From assembly GCF_030269445.1 (NCBI RefSeq), contig NZ_BSTJ01000017.1, positions 124,001-188,000 on the forward strand: 64,000 bases of DNA, read 5' to 3'. The translations under genes and the position numbers were made by a program. Positions 45,069 to 53,296 of the stretch are shown piece by piece. The notes under the pieces were generated by a model. The model was not told where the DNA came from and ran no database searches. It was given only the letters and a program-made list of their open reading frames with translations. This DNA comes from Actinoallomurus iriomotensis. GTDB lineage: Bacteria; Actinomycetota; Actinomycetes; Streptosporangiales; Streptosporangiaceae. How positions within the stretch are numbered: the stretch's first letter is position 1; each line of letters opens with the position of its first letter.

Positions 45069-45080
45069 AGGACCGGTCCT
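45069..45080. promoter_or_regulatory. perfect 12-bp palindrome upstream of the RHH gene
   Basis: AGGACCGGTCCT is fully symmetric and lies 15 bases before the GTG of the ribbon-helix-helix gene. Self-regulation by RHH proteins usually uses short palindromes of this kind. It is GC-rich, so chance occurrence is not negligible. Confidence 0.35.
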
Positions 45081-45095
45081 CCTCCGGACTTGCCA

Positions 45096-45350
45096 GTGAC
45101 GGACCGCGAGCCGCGTCCCGACGGCGGCGATGACGCGCGGCCGGCGGGGCGAGGCGAGCGCAAGAAGGTGCTGCTCCGCCTCGATCCCGCCGTCCACGAC
45201 GCGCTCGCGCGCTGGGCGTCGGACGAGCTGCGCAGCACCAACGCCCAGATCGAGTTCCTGCTCCGGCGCGCCCTCAGCGACGCTGGCCGGATGCCCGGCA
45301 ACGCCGGCCGGATGCGCCGGCCGGGCCGACCACCGAAGGAGGGCTCATGA
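45096..45350 (+). CDS. small ribbon-helix-helix-like DNA-binding protein
   Basis: An 84-residue protein. Residues 1-25 are polar and acidic. KKVLLRLDPAVHDALARWASDELRSTNAQIEFLLRRALSD forms the strand-helix-helix of Arc/MetJ-type repressors, where RSTNAQIEFLL is the second helix. The tail is Arg/Pro/Gly-rich. It is the first gene of an operon with a GPP34 protein, connected by a chain of overlapping ATGA junctions through two small repeat-encoded frames. GTG at 45096 was chosen; its ribosome site is weak. It probably regulates its own operon. Confidence 0.82.
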   Translation: MTDREPRPDGGDDARPAGRGERKKVLLRLDPAVHDALARWASDELRSTNAQIEFLLRRALSDAGRMPGNAGRMRRPGRPPKEGS

Positions 45351-45418
45351 GTGAGCGGAGCGAGCGAATCAGAAGGCACGGTGCCCAGGATCACTCTCCG
45401 ACGAAGGAGGGCTCATGA
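45347..45418 (+). CDS. 23-residue coupled mini-ORF, repeat unit 1
   Basis: The peptide starts MSERSERIRRHG and ends SPTKEGS. Its ATG overlaps the RHH stop and its TGA overlaps the next ATG, both as ATGA. GAAGGAGG stands seven bases before the start. Whether the peptide has a role or only transfers ribosomes is unknown. Confidence 0.5.
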   Translation: MSERSERIRRHGAQDHSPTKEGS

Positions 45419-45482
45419 GTGAGCGGAGCGAGCGAATCAAAAGGCACGGGGCCCAGGATCACTCTCCGACGAAGGAGGGCTC
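45347..45482 (+). repeat. two tandem 68-bp start-codon coupling repeats
   Basis: Units 45347-45414 and 45415-45482 differ at only two or three positions. Each starts at an ATG that overlaps the previous stop (ATGA) and encodes 23 residues. Each carries GAAGGAGGGCTC before the next ATG, so the end of one frame is the ribosome site for the next. The upstream RHH gene ends with the same GAAGGAGGGCTC. A diverged 69-bp relative precedes the ABC ATPase gene at 2047-2116 (minus strand). Confidence 0.9.
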
Positions 45483-45486
45483 ATGA
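45415..45486 (+). CDS. 23-residue coupled mini-ORF, repeat unit 2
   Basis: Same layout as unit 1, with Lys for Arg at position 9 (MSERSERIKRHG). Its TGA overlaps the ATG of the GPP34 gene. Coding capacity is kept in both copies, which suggests that translation through the unit matters. Confidence 0.5.
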   Translation: MSERSERIKRHGAQDHSPTKEGS

Positions 45487-46121
45487 GGCTTCCCGAGTCA
45501 CTGCCCGCGCGGATGTATCTGCTGGCCTTCGACACCGACACGAACCGGCTCACCTCGCGTTCGCAGCTCGGGATGGTGCTGCGGGCCGCCGCCCTCGCCG
45601 AGCTGTACCTGACCGAACGGGTGACCGACACCGGCGGCCGGGCCCGGGCCGCCTCGGACGCCCGGCCCACCGGCGATCCCGTGCTCGACGACCTGGCGGA
45701 CCAGATCGCCGCCCACCGGCCGCGCGCGTGGCATCGCTGGATCGGCCGGCACGAGCGCGCCACGGTCCGCGCCGTACGGGAGCAGCTGGAGGCCGGTCAC
45801 CACCTGACGATCGAGCATCGGGCGCTCCTGCCCGACCGGGTGGAGCCGCGCGACCGGCACGCGGTCAGGCAGTACGCGGAGACCGTCCGCGGCGCGCTGC
45901 GCCAGTCGCCCGCGCGCACCGACCCGCGCACCGCCGCGGTGCTCGCGCTCGCGGCCCGCGGCGAGGTCAGGACGGTGGTGTCCCGGCGGGAGCGCCGCGA
46001 GTACCGCCGGACGCTGGACGAACTGGCGGTCTACACCGGCCCGGTGGCCGACGCGCTGCGCAAGGCGGTCCAGACGAAGCGCACCGTCGCCGCGACCACC
46101 GCGACCGCCGCGGGAAGCTGA
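45483..46121 (+). CDS. GPP34 family protein (GOLPH3-like)
   Basis: A 212-residue protein of the GPP34 family, which in eukaryotes binds phosphatidylinositol 4-phosphate. In actinobacteria its role is not known. The pattern MRLPESLPARMYLLAFDTDTNRLTSRSQLGMVLRAAALAELYL begins the fold, followed by ISR-rich helices and the closing SRRERREYRRTLDELA. There are no membrane helices. Translation is coupled through ATGA to the repeat-encoded peptide. Cotranscription with the RHH gene suggests a regulated pair. Confidence 0.85.
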   Translation: MRLPESLPARMYLLAFDTDTNRLTSRSQLGMVLRAAALAELYLTERVTDTGGRARAASDARPTGDPVLDDLADQIAAHRPRAWHRWIGRHERATVRAVREQLEAGHHLTIEHRALLPDRVEPRDRHAVRQYAETVRGALRQSPARTDPRTAAVLALAARGEVRTVVSRRERREYRRTLDELAVYTGPVADALRKAVQTKRTVAATTATAAGS

Positions 46122-46242
46122 CCCTCGTACGGGCGTGGTGACGCTTCTACCTGCGGAGAGTCCCTTACGGTGACCGGTCGGGGGACCGGGGAGCGGCCCG
46201 CCGCTCCCCGGTCATCGCACACGACCATTCGGGGGGATCTTC

Positions 46243-47133
46243 GTGTTCGTACGTCTTGTCATCGTCTCCGCCGGGATCGGCGCCTCAGTGGCGGCGATCG
46301 GGCCGTCCGCGTCGGCGGCTCCGACGGCCGCGCCGGCGTGCGCGGTGCTCGCGCCGGGCGCCTCCGCGGTGGCCCAGCGCGCCGTCGCCGCCGCCTGCGG
46401 CCAGATCGGGGTCTGGTACTCCTGGGGCGGCGGGCACGGATCCGTGCCCGGCCCGACCTTCGGCCACTACGACGGTCACGACCCCGACAGCAGGCAGGAC
46501 GGGCAGCGCCGGGGTTTCGACTGCTCCGGCCTGGTGCGCTACGCCTACTACCGGGCGACCGGCGGCGACATCCTGAACGGCGTCGCGAACGACCAGTTCC
46601 ACACGGGCCACGCGGTCGCGCGGTTCGCGCCGGGCCAGGGGGCCGGGCCGCTGCTGCCGGGCGACCTGATGTTCTGGGGCCGGGGCAACATCCACCACGT
46701 CGCGATCTACCTCGGCGCCGGGCAGATGGTGGAGGCCTACGAGTCGGGCACCCACGTCCGTACGGCTCCGGTGCGGCTCGGCGGTGACTACGCCGGCGCC
46801 GTACGGATCGCCGGGAACGGGGGAACGCCGCCGCCGCCCGCCGTGGGCCGTCACTGGGTGGAGACGTTCGCGGCGGCGACCGGCTACGCCGGGCCGAACA
46901 CCGCCGAGCCGCGTGGCGTGCTGAACAAGGGCCGCAACTACGTCTACTGCAAGGTACGGGGCGCGAAGGTCGGGAACGACCGGCAGTTCAACCACTGGTG
47001 GTTGCGCACCGACCTGGACCGCGCGTTCCCCGGCAAGAGCGGGCGCGGCGCGTACGTCTCGGCCTACTACCTGGCCCGCTGGGGCAACGACGAGGCCAAG
47101 GACGTGAACGGCACCGTCATCCCGGACTGCTGA
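46243..47133 (+). CDS. secreted NlpC/P60 family cell-wall hydrolase
   Basis: A 296-residue exported protein with a signal peptide (residues 1-26, cleavage after SASA). The NlpC/P60 domain spans about 42-185: nucleophile C94 in FDCSGLVRYAYY and H152 in HHVAIYLGAG. It would cut peptide stems of peptidoglycan. The C-terminal 90 residues after a Pro-rich linker (GGTPPPPAVG) form a second small domain with paired Cys (VYCKVRG, VIPDC) that may bind the wall. The GTG start follows GGGGGGATCTTC. Confidence 0.92.
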   Translation: MFVRLVIVSAGIGASVAAIGPSASAAPTAAPACAVLAPGASAVAQRAVAAACGQIGVWYSWGGGHGSVPGPTFGHYDGHDPDSRQDGQRRGFDCSGLVRYAYYRATGGDILNGVANDQFHTGHAVARFAPGQGAGPLLPGDLMFWGRGNIHHVAIYLGAGQMVEAYESGTHVRTAPVRLGGDYAGAVRIAGNGGTPPPPAVGRHWVETFAAATGYAGPNTAEPRGVLNKGRNYVYCKVRGAKVGNDRQFNHWWLRTDLDRAFPGKSGRGAYVSAYYLARWGNDEAKDVNGTVIPDC

Positions 47134-47178
47134 CCCGTCGCGCGGGCCGGTCACGCGCGGGGCCGGCCCGCGGCGAGG

Positions 47179-47664
47179 TCAGTCCTCGGCGGGCAGCCGT
47201 TCGGCCTTGGCCTTCTGCCACCTGTCGATGAGCTCCTCCAGCTCTTCGGTGATGAACTCGAAGAACGCCAGAGAGGTGGCCATCCGCCGGCCGGCCGGAG
47301 TGTCGGCGCCGAGGACCTCGATGCCCTCGCGGGCGCTGCTGCTCCAGCGGCGGAGGATCTCGTCGCGGTTGACGATCGCCTCGTACCAGGAGTCGTTCTC
47401 GACCACGAAGACGTCACGGCGCGACCCCGGCTCGCGTTCGCGCCGGATCATGTTGAACTGGATCAGGAACCGCACCGCGCCGGACACGGCCGCGGGGCTG
47501 ACCTGCAGCTGCTCGGCGATCTCGGAGGCCGTGAGCCGGCCGGAGTCGGTGCCGTGCAGCACGGCGAAGACACGTGCGGGCATGCGCTGGAACCCGGCGT
47601 CGACCAGGGCGGACGCGAACCGCTCTACGAACTGCCGTACCGCCTCGGGATCCCGCTCTGCCAC
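47179..47664 (-). CDS. GbsR/MarR family transcriptional regulator
   Basis: A 161-residue winged-helix regulator of the GbsR-like group. The HTH is ASEIAEQLQVSPAAVSGAVRFLIQFNMI with wing REREPGSRRDVFVV, and a long C-terminal helical part runs FFEFITEELEELIDRWQKAK. Start chosen at GTG 47664 with GGGAG seven bases upstream. It is divergent from an ABC exporter that it probably represses. Inverted repeats lie between the two genes. Confidence 0.88.
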   Translation of the reverse strand: MAERDPEAVRQFVERFASALVDAGFQRMPARVFAVLHGTDSGRLTASEIAEQLQVSPAAVSGAVRFLIQFNMIRREREPGSRRDVFVVENDSWYEAIVNRDEILRRWSSSAREGIEVLGADTPAGRRMATSLAFFEFITEELEELIDRWQKAKAERLPAED

Positions 47665-47711
47665 ACCACACTCCCTTAGTAGACGCAACTACTTTATACG
47701 GATTCACTGGC

Positions 47712-47740
47712 TTCACGAATTTGTGAAACTAGTGTACCTT
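47712..47740 (+). promoter_or_regulatory. exporter promoter with operator TTCAC-N6-GTGAA
   Basis: TTCACG (47712-47717) and TACCTT (47735-47740), 17 bases apart. The -10 ends seven bases before the ABC ATG at 47748, so the mRNA is leaderless. The -35 is one arm of the inverted repeat TTCAC-GAATTT-GTGAA (47712-47727). Another TTCAC lies at 47703. A bound regulator would cover the -35. Confidence 0.6.
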
Positions 47741-47747
47741 CACGAAC

Positions 47748-48647
47748 ATGACAGACGCCATATCCGTATCCGGCCTGGTGAAGAGCTTCGGCCGGACCCG
47801 CGCGCTGGACGGGCTGGACCTCACCGTCCAGACGGGCGAGGTGCACGGCTTCCTGGGCCCGAACGGCGCCGGCAAGTCGACCACCATCCGTGTCCTGCTG
47901 GGTCTGCTGAAGGCCGACGCCGGCGAGGTGAGCCTGCTCGGCGGTGACCCCTGGCGCGACGTCGCCACACTGCACCGCCGCATCGCGTACGTCCCGGGCG
48001 ACGTCACCCTGTGGCCGAACCTGTCCGGCGGCGAGGTCATCGATCTGCTCGGGCGGCTGCGCGGCGGGCAGGACGCCAAGCGGAAGGCCGAGCTGCTGAA
48101 GCGGTTCGAGCTCGACCCGCGCAAGAAGGGCCGGGCGTACTCCAAGGGGAACCGGCAGAAGGTCGCGCTGATCGCGGCGCTCGCCTCCGACGCCGAGCTG
48201 CTCATCCTGGACGAGCCGACCTCCGGGCTGGACCCGCTGATGGAAGAGGTCTTCCAGCGATGCGTGCAGGAGGAGCGCGACAGCGGCCGTACCGTCCTGC
48301 TGTCGAGCCACATCCTGTCCGAGGTCGAGGCGCTGTGCGACCGGGTCAGCATCATCCGCAAGGGCCGTACGGTCGAGTCCGGCTCCCTGGCCGACCTGCG
48401 CCACCTCACCCGCACCTCGATCTCGGTCGAGCTGGCCAACCCGCCGAACGGCCTGGCCGACCTGCCCGGCGTGCACAACGCGAAGATCGAGGGCCGGCGC
48501 GTGAGCCTGGAGGTCGACACCCCCAAGCTGGACGGCGTGCTCGCGCGGCTGACCGAGGCGGGCGTGCGGAGCCTGATCAGCCGGCCGCCGACGCTGGAGG
48601 AGCTGTTCCTCCGCCACTACGAGGACGAGACGGCGGCGGCGGAGTGA
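47748..48647 (+). CDS. ABC transporter ATP-binding protein (drug-exporter type)
   Basis: A 299-residue ATPase of the DrrA/antibiotic-export class. Walker [10 protein letters not shown], the signature region shows [16 protein letters not shown] where LSGGQ is usual, Walker [18 protein letters not shown] and the H-loop SSHILSE are present. The YSKGN signature is typical of this exporter branch. A C-terminal 80-residue domain follows. Probably leaderless ATG. The permease gene overlaps its stop as GTGA, so the pair is translated together. Confidence 0.92.
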   Translation: MTDAISVSGLVKSFGRTRALDGLDLTVQTGEVHGFLGPNGAGKSTTIRVLLGLLKADAGEVSLLGGDPWRDVATLHRRIAYVPGDVTLWPNLSGGEVIDLLGRLRGGQDAKRKAELLKRFELDPRKKGRAYSKGNRQKVALIAALASDAELLILDEPTSGLDPLMEEVFQRCVQEERDSGRTVLLSSHILSEVEALCDRVSIIRKGRTVESGSLADLRHLTRTSISVELANPPNGLADLPGVHNAKIEGRRVSLEVDTPKLDGVLARLTEAGVRSLISRPPTLEELFLRHYEDETAAAE

Positions 48648-50242
48648 ACGCGCTCGCGGGCACGGGGCTGCTCACCAAGCTGGCCTTCCGCCGCGACCGC
48701 GTCGCGGTGCCCTTCTGGATCTACCTCTTCGCCGTCACCGCGATCGGCACGGCCTACAGCAGCCGGGCCGCCTTCGACACCCTGCACAAACGCGTCGACT
48801 TCGCCGCGTCGGTGAACAAGAACCCCTCGATGCTGGCGCTGTACGGGCCGGTGCAGGACGCGGCCTCGGTCGGGTCGGTGAGCCTGTGGAAGGTCGGCGG
48901 GGTCGCCTCCGCCTTCGTCGGCGTGGTGGCCCTTCTCCTCACTGTGCGCCACACGCGCGGCGACGAGGAGTCCGGCCGTCTCGAACTGGTGAGCGCCGGC
49001 GTCGTCGGACGGTACGCCGCGCTCACCGCGGGGCTGATCACCGTGGTGACCACCAATCTGGTGCTCGCGGTGCTCGTGACCATCGGCCTCGTCGCCCTGG
49101 GCCTGCCCGCCGCCGGCTCGATCGCCTTCGCGCTCGGCTGGTTCGCGGTCGGCCTGGTGTTCGCCGCCGTCGCGGCCGTCACCGCGCAGCTCACCACGAC
49201 CTCCCGTACGGCGAGCGGGCTGGCCATCGCGTTCCTGGGTCTGTGCTATCTGATCCGCGCGGGCGGCGACGCGGGCGGCCACGACGGGCCGACCTGGCTA
49301 CTGTGGCTCTCGCCGTTCGGCTGGGTGTCCCACCTGCGGCCGTACGCGGGAGACGACTGGTGGGTGCTCCTCATCCCGGTGGTGTTCTCCGCCGTCTGCG
49401 TCGCAGCGGCGTTCGCGCTCGTCGGCCGACGGGACATTGGCGCCGGGCTGCTGCCCGACCGGCTCGGCCCGGCCGAGGCGGGCGCCGGCCTGGCCGGTCC
49501 GCTCGGGCTCGCCTGGCGACTGCAGCGCGGCTCGCTGCTGGCCTGGGCCGCCGGCTTCGTCGTGTACGGCGCGGCGATCGGCGGTGTGACGGCGAACGTC
49601 GAGGACATGGTCGGCGGCAAGAGCGGACGCGACGTGCTGGAGAAGCTCGGCGGCGGGCAGGCGATGGTCGACGCCTTCACGAACGTGGCGATGAGCCTCA
49701 TGGCGCTGTTCGCCTCGGCGTACGCGGTGCAGGCCGTGCTCCGGCTGCGCTCGGAGGAGACCGGCCGGCTCGCCGAGCCCATTCTGGCGACGAAGGTCGG
49801 CCGGGCCGGCTGGGCGGCGGGGCACGTGCTGTTCGCGGTCGTCGGGCCCGCGGTCCTGATGGCCCTCGAAGGCGTCATCGTGGGTCTGGTCCACGGGTTG
49901 CGCAGCCACGATCTGGGCGGCCAGTTCCCGCGGATCTTCTGGAGCGCGATCGTGCAGCTGCCGGCGGTCTGGGTCCTCGCCGGGATCACGGTGGCGCTGT
50001 TCGGTCTCGCGCCGCGGCTCGCCGCGGCGGCGTGGGGCCTGCTCGGGCTGTTCCTACTGCTGGGCGAGCTCGGCCCGCTGCTGAAGCTCAAGCAGTGGGC
50101 GATGGACCTGTCGCCGTACACCCACGTGCCGAAGCTGCCGGGCGCGCCGATGCGGACGATGCCGGTCGTGGGGCTGGTCGTGGTCGCGGGGCTGCTGACC
50201 GCGGCCGGGCTGGCCGGCTTCCGGCGGCGCGACCTGAGCTGA
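48644..50242 (+). CDS. ABC transporter permease, polyketide/antibiotic exporter type
   Basis: Membrane protein of 532 residues with about twelve predicted helices in two similar halves (helix clusters at 20-40, 85-260 and 285-525). This fits the large single-gene permeases of actinobacterial drug exporters, where two ABC-2 halves are fused. GTG at 48644 overlaps the ATPase stop. The conserved [17 protein letters not shown] loop, repeated as [16 protein letters not shown] in the second half, shows the internal duplication. The substrate is unknown. Confidence 0.9.
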   Translation: MNALAGTGLLTKLAFRRDRVAVPFWIYLFAVTAIGTAYSSRAAFDTLHKRVDFAASVNKNPSMLALYGPVQDAASVGSVSLWKVGGVASAFVGVVALLLTVRHTRGDEESGRLELVSAGVVGRYAALTAGLITVVTTNLVLAVLVTIGLVALGLPAAGSIAFALGWFAVGLVFAAVAAVTAQLTTTSRTASGLAIAFLGLCYLIRAGGDAGGHDGPTWLLWLSPFGWVSHLRPYAGDDWWVLLIPVVFSAVCVAAAFALVGRRDIGAGLLPDRLGPAEAGAGLAGPLGLAWRLQRGSLLAWAAGFVVYGAAIGGVTANVEDMVGGKSGRDVLEKLGGGQAMVDAFTNVAMSLMALFASAYAVQAVLRLRSEETGRLAEPILATKVGRAGWAAGHVLFAVVGPAVLMALEGVIVGLVHGLRSHDLGGQFPRIFWSAIVQLPAVWVLAGITVALFGLAPRLAAAAWGLLGLFLLLGELGPLLKLKQWAMDLSPYTHVPKLPGAPMRTMPVVGLVVVAGLLTAAGLAGFRRRDLS

Positions 50243-50282
50243 GCGCTCCGCCGGCGGGCCGGTCGCGGGTGCGGCCGGCCCG

Positions 50283-50738
50283 TCAGCGTACGGCGTTCTT
50301 CGCGGCGGCGATGAGCCGGGTCAGGGCGCCGTGCAGGTCCTCCAGCTCGGTGATCTCCATGCCGAGCCGCGCCACGATCGTCGGCGGGATCTTCTCCGCC
50401 TCCGCGCGCAGCGCGCGGCCCGCGTCGGTCAGCGTGACGGCCAGCACCCGCTCGTCGCCGCTGTCGCGGCCACGCCGGACGTAACCACTGGCCTCCAGGC
50501 GCTTGAGCAGCGGAGACAGGGTGCCCGGGTCGAGCTGGAGCAGCCCGCTGAGCTCCTTCACGGACAACGGCGACCGCTCCCAGAGCGCCAGCATCACCAG
50601 GTACTGCGGGTGGGTCAGGCCCATCGGCTCCAGCAACGGCCGATAGACCGCGATGACGTTGCGCGACGCCACCGCCAGCGCGAAGCACACCTGACGCTCG
50701 AGCGCCAGCGGGTCATCGATGTCGCGAACGTCACTCAC
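50283..50738 (-). CDS. MarR family regulator, OhrR-like
   Basis: A 151-residue regulator. The N-terminal stretch LERQVCFALAVASRNVIAVYRPLL carries the single Cys at the place of the peroxide-sensing Cys of OhrR. HTH VKELSGLLQLDPGTLSPLLKRLEASG and wing RGRDSGDERVLAVTL follow. It would release DNA when organic peroxide oxidises the Cys. No ohr gene is adjacent; the divergent gene encodes a 59-residue membrane protein. GTG at 50738 was chosen for its GGAGG site. Confidence 0.88.
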   Translation of the reverse strand: MSDVRDIDDPLALERQVCFALAVASRNVIAVYRPLLEPMGLTHPQYLVMLALWERSPLSVKELSGLLQLDPGTLSPLLKRLEASGYVRRGRDSGDERVLAVTLTDAGRALRAEAEKIPPTIVARLGMEITELEDLHGALTRLIAAAKNAVR

Positions 50739-50781
50739 GGAAGCCTCCGAGTACGGCGGGATGCTCCCTATGATAGTTGGT

Positions 50782-50804
50782 GTACAAATCATTAGGGTAC
50801 AAAT
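50782..50804. promoter_or_regulatory. direct repeats GTACAAAT between ohrR-like and small membrane gene
   Basis: GTACAAAT at 50782-50789 and 50797-50804, 15 bases apart, in an AT-rich gap between divergent genes. TGTACA symmetry covers the first copy. They are likely binding sites for the OhrR-like regulator. Confidence 0.45.
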
Positions 50805-50819
50805 TCGCCCGGAGGACTC

Positions 50820-50999
50820 ATGGCCCGCATGTCATTCGAGGAGCGGATCGCGGCGCGGCAGGCGAGTCAGAAGCCGCTGAAGGAGGGCCGCGTCTTCGAA
50901 CACGGTCCGGCGACGTTCCTGTTCGTGACACTGCTCGTCTTCGTCTTCGTGATCCACGTGGGCGGCCTCATCGTCATGATGGCGATGGGCATGCACTGA
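50820..50999 (+). CDS. 59-residue single-span membrane protein
   Basis: Small gene with a clear GGAGG site before ATG 50820. The N-terminal 30 residues are charged (MARMSFEERIAARQASQKPL). Residues 31-57 form one long hydrophobic helix rich in Val, Phe and Met, ending MAMGMH. It is divergent from the OhrR-like regulator and is probably its regulated target. Its last 26 bases overlap the 3' end of the convergent flavin monooxygenase gene. No family recognised; possibly a stress-related membrane peptide. Confidence 0.72.
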   Translation: MARMSFEERIAARQASQKPLKEGRVFEHGPATFLFVTLLVFVFVIHVGGLIVMMAMGMH

Positions 51000-52545
51000 G
51001 ATCACCCCCGAACCACCGCTGCAAGGCCGCCCGGAGCGCCGCCAGCTCCGTGGCATCGGGTCGGGGTGACGCGGACGCCCAGGCCACGAAGCAGTCCGGT
51101 CGAAGGAGCAGGGCGGTGGGCGCGAGGGCCTGCGGGCGTGCGGTGACGATGTCGACCTGGCCGTGCCGCAGGGTGGGCGTCTCCGCCAGCGATGCGTCTT
51201 CGGTCAGGTCGAGCAGCAGGGGGCGTGCGGTTCTGGTCAGCTCGGCCAGCCGGACCGGTCCGGTCGGGGTGTGCAGTTCGATGTCCGGGGCGAACCGGCC
51301 GGTCAGCGGGTGCGCTCCGGGTTCGCCCATGTCGTAGCGGACGTCGGCGCCTGCCGTGAGTTCCGCGAGGCGCTGCACGGTGCTCCGGTCGCGGAGCAGT
51401 TCGGCGAACAACGCGCGCAGTCCGGTGACGTCACTGCCGGGAGCGATCAGGGCCGACTGCGCCTGCGCGTTCATGATCATGCGGTCGGCGGCCGTTCGCC
51501 GCTCCGTCTCATAGCTGTTCAGCAGTCCAGGCGGGGCGCTGCCGCGAATCACGGCGGCGAGCTTCCAACCGAGATTGACCGCGTCCTGCAGACCGAGGTT
51601 GAGCCCGGGTCCTCCCCCCGTCGCACCGTACACATGGGCGGCATCACCGACCAGGAACACCCGGCCGGCGGAGAACCGTTCGGCGACTCGGGTGTTGCCG
51701 CCGGTGAGCCGGCGCAGCACGTGCGGCCCCTCGCCGTCGGGCGGACCGAGCGGCACGTCGACGCCGAGCACGCGGCGGATGCTCGCCCGCAACTCGTCGA
51801 GGCTCATCGGAGTGTCGCTCTCGGAGCGGCCCCACTCGGTGGCGCTGATCAACGGAGGGTGGCCGGGCAGCGGCGCGTACGAGAACCCGCCGTGCTCGGT
51901 GCGGTGGGGCAGGAACGGTGAAACGGCGCCGTAGCCGGGCACGTGCAGCGCACCGGTCGCGGAGTCGACCCAGTCCGCCGGGACCGTCGCGTGCGCTGAG
52001 CGGACGGTCATCCGGTCGTAGGTGATGCCGGGGAACCCGATGCCGGAGAGTTTGCGGGTAGTGCTGTGTGCCCCGTCCGCGCCGATCAGGAACCGGGCGC
52101 GCAGTTGGTACGCCCCGCTCGGGCCCGCGACGTCGACGGTCGCCGCGTCGTCGTCCTGCGACAGGCCGACGACCTCGTGGCCCCTCCGGATCTCCACGCC
52201 CAGTTCGGCGGCGCGCTCCTGGAGGACCTGCACGATGCGTCGTTGCGGGACCGGCAGGGCATGGACGGGGCTGCTCTCCAGCAGGCTCAGGTCCAGGCCC
52301 ATCGCGCCGAACATGAAGTACCCGGAGTTCGGCTGCGGCGGTTCCGGGCTGCCGCTGAGGCGTTCGTGCAGCCCCCGGTGGTCGAGCATTCTCACGACCT
52401 GGCCGAGCAGTCCGTTGGCCTTCGGTTCCTCGCTCATCTCCGGCAGCCGCTCCAGCACGACCGGCCTGACTCCCGCCAGGCTCAGCTCGCAGGCCAGCAT
52501 CAGCCCGTTCGGGCCGCCGCCGACGATGACGACATCTGTGATCAT
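50974..52545 (-). CDS. FAD-dependent aromatic monooxygenase (PHBH class)
   Basis: A 523-residue flavoprotein hydroxylase. FAD-binding GGGPNGLMLACELS at the N-terminus, the DG-type motif LIGADGAHSTTRKL and the GD motif VFLVGDAAHVYGATGGGPGLNLGLQD are intact. A C-terminal thioredoxin-like domain is present, as in PgaE/MhpA types that hydroxylate aromatic polyketides or phenolics. ATG at 52545 was chosen; TAACCT lies seven bases upstream with TTGCGT 17 bases further, so the mRNA is leaderless. It is divergent from a TetR regulator, its probable repressor. Confidence 0.92.
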   Translation of the reverse strand: MITDVVIVGGGPNGLMLACELSLAGVRPVVLERLPEMSEEPKANGLLGQVVRMLDHRGLHERLSGSPEPPQPNSGYFMFGAMGLDLSLLESSPVHALPVPQRRIVQVLQERAAELGVEIRRGHEVVGLSQDDDAATVDVAGPSGAYQLRARFLIGADGAHSTTRKLSGIGFPGITYDRMTVRSAHATVPADWVDSATGALHVPGYGAVSPFLPHRTEHGGFSYAPLPGHPPLISATEWGRSESDTPMSLDELRASIRRVLGVDVPLGPPDGEGPHVLRRLTGGNTRVAERFSAGRVFLVGDAAHVYGATGGGPGLNLGLQDAVNLGWKLAAVIRGSAPPGLLNSYETERRTAADRMIMNAQAQSALIAPGSDVTGLRALFAELLRDRSTVQRLAELTAGADVRYDMGEPGAHPLTGRFAPDIELHTPTGPVRLAELTRTARPLLLDLTEDASLAETPTLRHGQVDIVTARPQALAPTALLLRPDCFVAWASASPRPDATELAALRAALQRWFGGDLSACPSPS

Positions 52546-52568
52546 GTGGCTCAGGTTAGGAAGAAAAG

Positions 52569-52596
52569 TGCGTGCACGCAAGTTTGCGTGCACGCA
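52569..52596. promoter_or_regulatory. double palindromic TetR operator covering the monooxygenase promoter
   Basis: The perfect palindrome TGCGTGCACGCA occurs twice, at 52569-52580 and 52585-52596, with a four-base gap. The whole site is itself nearly symmetric. The -35 of the monooxygenase promoter (TTGCGT on the minus strand, 52585-52580 area) is within it. Two stacked TetR dimers would block that promoter and lie 23 bases before the tetR start. Confidence 0.8.
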
Positions 52597-52618
52597 TCAA
52601 AGCTGGGAGGCTGGGACG

Positions 52619-53296
52619 GTGACGACGAGACGGACGGGGTTGCGCGAGCAGAAGAAGCAGGCCACCCGAGAGGCGTTGCGCGCGGCGGCACTCCGGTTGG
52701 CTCTCGAGCGTGGACCGGAGAACGTGCGCGTCGACGACATCGCCGAGGCCGCCGGAGTCTCACCGAGGACCTACAACAACTACTTCTCCAGCCGAGAACA
52801 GGCGATCGTCGCCGCCGTCACCGGTGAGCGGGAAGCGCGGGTCGCGGAGGCGGTGGCCGACCGGTCCGCCGATGACGGCCTCGCCGAGGCCGTCATCGAG
52901 GCGATCGTGGATCAGTACACCGCCACGGGCGGACCCGGTCGCGACGCGCTGCTCCTGATCACCACCCGCCCCGCGCTGCGCGACACGTTCGTCGACGCCG
53001 CGGCCGCGGTCGAAAATCCCCTTGCCGACGCGATCGCCGAACGCCTCGGCGACACCGACCCGAACACCGCCCGCGTGCTCGCGGCGAGCGTGGCCGCCGC
53101 GGTTCGCGTCGCGCTCGAACAGTGGCTGGGGACGACCACCGAGGCCTCCACGGCCGGCGGGCTCGTCGTGCCGTCCGGCTCGCTACCGGACCTGCTCCGG
53201 GCCGCGCTCGCACCGCTCACCCCCGCACTCGACGCCGCTGAGAGACGAGCACGTGAGGGGAATGCGCGGATCAGGACCGCGCCACCAGGTCGGTGA
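52619..53296 (+). CDS. TetR family transcriptional regulator
   Basis: A 225-residue repressor. The N-terminal HTH is REQKKQATREALRAAALRLALERGPENVRVDDIAEAAGVSPRTYNNYFSSREQAI; the C-terminal ligand domain is helical and Ala-rich. GTG at 52619 has GGGAGG eight bases upstream. It probably represses the divergent monooxygenase and is induced by its substrate. The 3' end overlaps the convergent azoreductase gene by 26 bases. Confidence 0.9.
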   Translation: MTTRRTGLREQKKQATREALRAAALRLALERGPENVRVDDIAEAAGVSPRTYNNYFSSREQAIVAAVTGEREARVAEAVADRSADDGLAEAVIEAIVDQYTATGGPGRDALLLITTRPALRDTFVDAAAAVENPLADAIAERLGDTDPNTARVLAASVAAAVRVALEQWLGTTTEASTAGGLVVPSGSLPDLLRAALAPLTPALDAAERRAREGNARIRTAPPGR

